A DNA stretch of 23,639 bases, taken from IMG/VR virus record IMGVR_UViG_3300047547_000384, positions 1 through 23,639 of that record. One strand, given 5' to 3'. This stretch comes from a virus. Of the stretch, positions 21,702 through 23,639 are shown piece after piece (position 1 is the stretch's first letter; every line of letters begins with the position of its first letter). The notes below the pieces were generated by a model. That model saw nothing but the letters and a program-made list of their open reading frames with translations. It was not told the origin of the DNA and did not search any database. A program made the position numbers and the translations under genes.

Positions 21702-22262
21702 TTATCTTCCGTGTCTGAGTGTGTATCCGGGTATGGTGGCGATATAATCGTTTCTCGCCTTGATGGCGTCTTCGATGTCTGTGAAATCCCCAAGGGAGAA
21801 CTGCTTGCCCGTCTCTGGACTATACGCTCGGGCGGCCCACTTACCATTTGGTAATCTGTGAACCCCCGCGTGTCCACTTTTGTTGTTCTTATACATCCTC
21901 TTATTTCTCATATTTTTCGATTGGGTCACCGCTCGTAAATTAGAGATTCTATTGTTACTGGGGTTTTGGCTGAAATGGTCGATGAATTTTGGGAGGAACC
22001 CATGTTCAAGCAGGAATATGATTCGATGCGACTTGTGTATTCTACCATCTATCTTCACGCACCGGTACCCGTATCCATCAAATGAACCAGCCTCATCGCC
22101 AGCACTCACCGGTCCTCGAGACACTTTCCAAAACAACTTCCCATTTTCAGCATCATACTCAAACAACTCCAAAAATCTTTCTCTCAAATCCACCACCGCC
22201 TTTGGCGTTATCACAAGGCCATTCAAATTCGTAAACCGATTCTTATCTACTAAAATATTCAT
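21702..22262 (-). CDS. HNH endonuclease with AP2-like DNA-binding domain, second copy
   Basis: This 186-residue protein is a probable homing endonuclease adjacent to the large terminase gene. The HNH core is complete: SHRIIFLLEHG (His79), IDHFSQN (Asp95-His96), then SNNRISNLRAVT (Asn104, Asn108). An AP2-like domain follows (SGHAGVHRLPNGKWAARA, then LGDFTDIEDAIKARND), and the end is TLRHGR, like the copy at 18236. The N-terminal 25 residues are an extension absent from that paralogue. ATG 22262 has GGAGG seven bases upstream. A consensus sigma-70 promoter drives it leftward while the terminase is transcribed the other way. HNH proteins beside terminase can act in packaging, but the AP2 domain favours a homing role. 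Confidence 0.92.
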   Translation of the reverse strand: MNILVDKNRFTNLNGLVITPKAVVDLRERFLELFEYDAENGKLFWKVSRGPVSAGDEAGSFDGYGYRCVKIDGRIHKSHRIIFLLEHGFLPKFIDHFSQNPSNNRISNLRAVTQSKNMRNKRMYKNNKSGHAGVHRLPNGKWAARAYSPETGKQFSLGDFTDIEDAIKARNDYIATIPGYTLRHGR

Positions 22263-22297
22263 AATTCCTCCAAATGATATTCATATATTTAGCCTCA

Positions 22298-22326
22298 ATT
22301 ATACCACGCATTCCAGGAAATGTCAA
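22298..22326 (-). promoter_or_regulatory. Consensus sigma-70 promoter for the HNH pair
   Basis: On the minus strand a perfect TTGACA (22326-22321) lies 17 bases from a perfect TATAAT (22303-22298), with TGG before it as an extended -10. This is the strongest promoter-like sequence in the window. Its leader carries CTAAATAT at about 22292-22285, matching the layout of the 18760 promoter. It faces away from the terminase gene and its -35 lies nine bases from the terminase TAAATA element. Confidence 0.88.
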
Positions 22327-22333
22327 CGACATT

Positions 22334-22353
22334 ACTAAATATAAAACTAATTC
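22334..22353 (+). promoter_or_regulatory. TAAATA-type late-like promoter for the large terminase
   Basis: ACTAAATA (22334-22341) is followed after four bases by ACTAAT (22346-22351). The TAAATA starts 34 bases before ATG 22370, the same as at 7943-7977. This is the third full TAAATA-N4-ACTAAY copy, and it is placed back to back with the HNH promoter. Confidence 0.55.
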
Positions 22354-22369
22354 TTCACAGGAGTCAACA

Positions 22370-23620
22370 ATGTCGAAAACACACACAATATCACTGATGC
22401 CTAAGCAGTTGGAATTCTTCAATGACCGAGAGCACAAATACCTACTGTTTCTCGGCGGTTTCGGCTCAGGCAAGAGTTTCGCGTTACTAAACAAATGCAT
22501 TCACACTTGTCTCGTCAATCAAGGCTCAAATATCGGTCTCGTCGCCCCGCAATTGTCAATGCAAAAGCGAATTCATATCCCAGATATCCTGAAATTTCTT
22601 CAAGAATACGGAATAGAGCACAAGTACTTCAAGCAAGATAAGTATTTCCAAATCGGCCCAAAGAAAAATCCAACAAATTTATACTTGTACTCAGGCGAAG
22701 AACCAGATAGAATTGCTGGTCTAAATGCGACAGCATTTTTCATTGACGAAATCGACTTAATGCGAAAGGACGCCGCTTATAAGTTAGTGAACCAAGTCTC
22801 ATCGCGGATTCGAGTATTAGCACCAATCAACCAAATTTGTATGTCCAGCACACCAGAAGGCTTTAAGTTTTTATACGAATTCTTTGAAGTTAATGCAGCA
22901 CCAGATAGAAGAATAATTCGTGGACGAACTTATGACAACTATCATGTTCCACCAACATACGCCGATGACTTAAGGAAAGTTTTCACAGAGCAACAAGTTA
23001 ACGCATATCTCAATGGCGAATTTGTTAACATGTCAGGTGGTAGCGTCTACAACAACTTCCAAGTTATCAATCAAGATTTTGATGAAACCAAAACTTTACA
23101 TGTTGGAGTAGACTTTAACGTCGATAACACAGCGGCAGTCATTATCCAAAAGTTTGGTGAGAAATACGTGGTTGTTGCTGAAGTGACAAAATGTAAGGAC
23201 ACTCACCATCTTGTTGAAACTATGAAAGAGAAATATGCCGGTAAACAAATAATTTGGTATCCTGACGCAAGTGGTGCTCAACGTAAAAGTTCAGCAATGG
23301 GACAGACAGACAACAAAATTCTATTGTCATATCCAAATTCATCTATTAATACTGTGGGGTTCAACCCATTGATTAAAGACCGAGTGAATACTGTGAACTA
23401 TAACTTCAGGAACAACATTCTAACTTTATCGAATAATGCCCCCGTGTTACTTGATGCATTAAAACGTCAGACTTATGATTCGAACCAATTACCAGACAAG
23501 ACGTCCGGCTTAGACCATCCCCTTGACGCCCTAGGATACGCAATCTTCAGATTAAGCCCAATGCCAACAATCAACCATCAAGACTACGTAAACATTCAGC
23601 ACCACTCAACAAGATTCTAG
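22370..23620 (+). CDS. terL: Terminase large subunit
   Basis: This 416-residue protein is the packaging motor ATPase and nuclease that pumps DNA through the portal. The ATPase domain has Walker A GGFGSGKS (29-36), Walker B AFFIDEID with Asp126-Glu127, and coupling motif SSTPEG (159-164). The RNase H-like nuclease has acidic residues in VGVDFNVD (Asp248), WYPDASG (Asp299) and DHPLDALGYA (Asp382, Asp386). ATG 22370 follows AGGAG; the longer upstream frame lacks a start and overlaps the promoters. In P22-like phages the large terminase immediately precedes the portal, so the portal at the other end of this window is what would be expected next. The last 35 codons are duplicated in inverted form at 1-127. 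Confidence 0.96.
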   Translation: MSKTHTISLMPKQLEFFNDREHKYLLFLGGFGSGKSFALLNKCIHTCLVNQGSNIGLVAPQLSMQKRIHIPDILKFLQEYGIEHKYFKQDKYFQIGPKKNPTNLYLYSGEEPDRIAGLNATAFFIDEIDLMRKDAAYKLVNQVSSRIRVLAPINQICMSSTPEGFKFLYEFFEVNAAPDRRIIRGRTYDNYHVPPTYADDLRKVFTEQQVNAYLNGEFVNMSGGSVYNNFQVINQDFDETKTLHVGVDFNVDNTAAVIIQKFGEKYVVVAEVTKCKDTHHLVETMKEKYAGKQIIWYPDASGAQRKSSAMGQTDNKILLSYPNSSINTVGFNPLIKDRVNTVNYNFRNNILTLSNNAPVLLDALKRQTYDSNQLPDKTSGLDHPLDALGYAIFRLSPMPTINHQDYVNIQHHSTRF

Positions 23621-23639
23621 CAATCAAAATTCGACAATC
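23513..23639. repeat. Right copy of 127-bp terminal inverted repeat
   Basis: This is the exact reverse complement of 1-127. It begins with the first base of codon 382 of the large terminase gene, includes the stop codon at 23618-23620 and ends 19 bases later. If the window were closed head to tail, this copy and the left one would form a perfect 254-bp palindrome directly behind the gene. Confidence 0.95.

Noticed and set aside
21702-22262. HNH protein as a packaging cofactor of the HK97 type
   Set aside because: Its AP2-like domain, own early-type promoter, opposite orientation to the terminase and a paralogue elsewhere fit a homing endonuclease better; not fully excluded.
21880-22338. 152-codon rightward frame upstream of the terminase
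   Set aside because: It is antisense to the HNH gene at 21702-22262, crosses its promoter and has no ribosome binding site.
1-23639. Window as a complete circular genome because terminase at the right end should precede the portal at the left end
   Set aside because: Circular contigs give a direct terminal repeat, but here the repeat is inverted. Closure would create a perfect 254-bp palindrome, and replication and lysis genes are missing.

Overview
The window is a contig from a tailed bacteriophage with podovirus morphology, whose virion is built on the Salmonella phage P22 plan. The portal, head-completion factor, DNA-stabilisation protein, three candidate ejection proteins, tailspike head-binding domain, scaffold, coat protein and large terminase all look like P22-type families at the residue level. 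The sequence is A+T-rich, start codons are preceded by AAGGAG-type ribosome binding sites, and several promoters fit the bacterial sigma-70 consensus. The host is therefore bacterial, but the sequence does not let me name it. No integrase, repressor or host gene is present, so nothing suggests an integrated prophage.

Layout. 1-127 is an exact inverted copy of the last 127 bases of the window (23513-23639), which are the 3' end of the large terminase gene. 250-7920 runs rightward: portal, gp4-like factor, a small frameshifted gene, two small probable virion proteins, gp10-like stabiliser, fibre-associated protein and a long repetitive tail fibre. 7977-15524 is a second rightward block: a helix-turn-helix protein that may be the small terminase, a small probable virion protein, a cupin, three ejection proteins and the tailspike, closed by an intrinsic terminator at about 15551. 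One small leftward gene (15579-15818) encodes a single-pass membrane protein. Scaffold and major coat genes follow (15974-18180) and end at a strong bidirectional terminator. 18236-20339 is leftward: a tightly coupled operon of small unknown proteins, including two very short membrane peptides, followed by an HNH endonuclease with its own promoter. A rightward PD-(D/E)XK-like nuclease (20533-21096) meets a leftward pair of HNH genes (22262-21053) tail to tail. The large terminase (22370-23620) ends the window.

Regulation. Two promoter classes are visible. Consensus-like sigma-70 promoters with an extended -10 (TGGTATAAT) drive the leftward operon and two HNH units. A separate TAAATA element, resembling the T4-type late promoter, sits 30-70 bases before the portal, the 7977 gene, scaffold, coat, terminase, the nuclease gene at 20533 and two leftward genes. 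Three of these copies share a further downstream element. This suggests an early/late switch using a phage-supplied sigma-like factor, which is not encoded here.

What is missing matters. There is no replication, nucleotide-metabolism, endolysin or regulatory gene. The contig is therefore most likely part of a larger genome, and the exact 127-base terminal inverted repeat, cut from inside a coding gene, looks more like an assembly or amplification artefact than a natural terminus.
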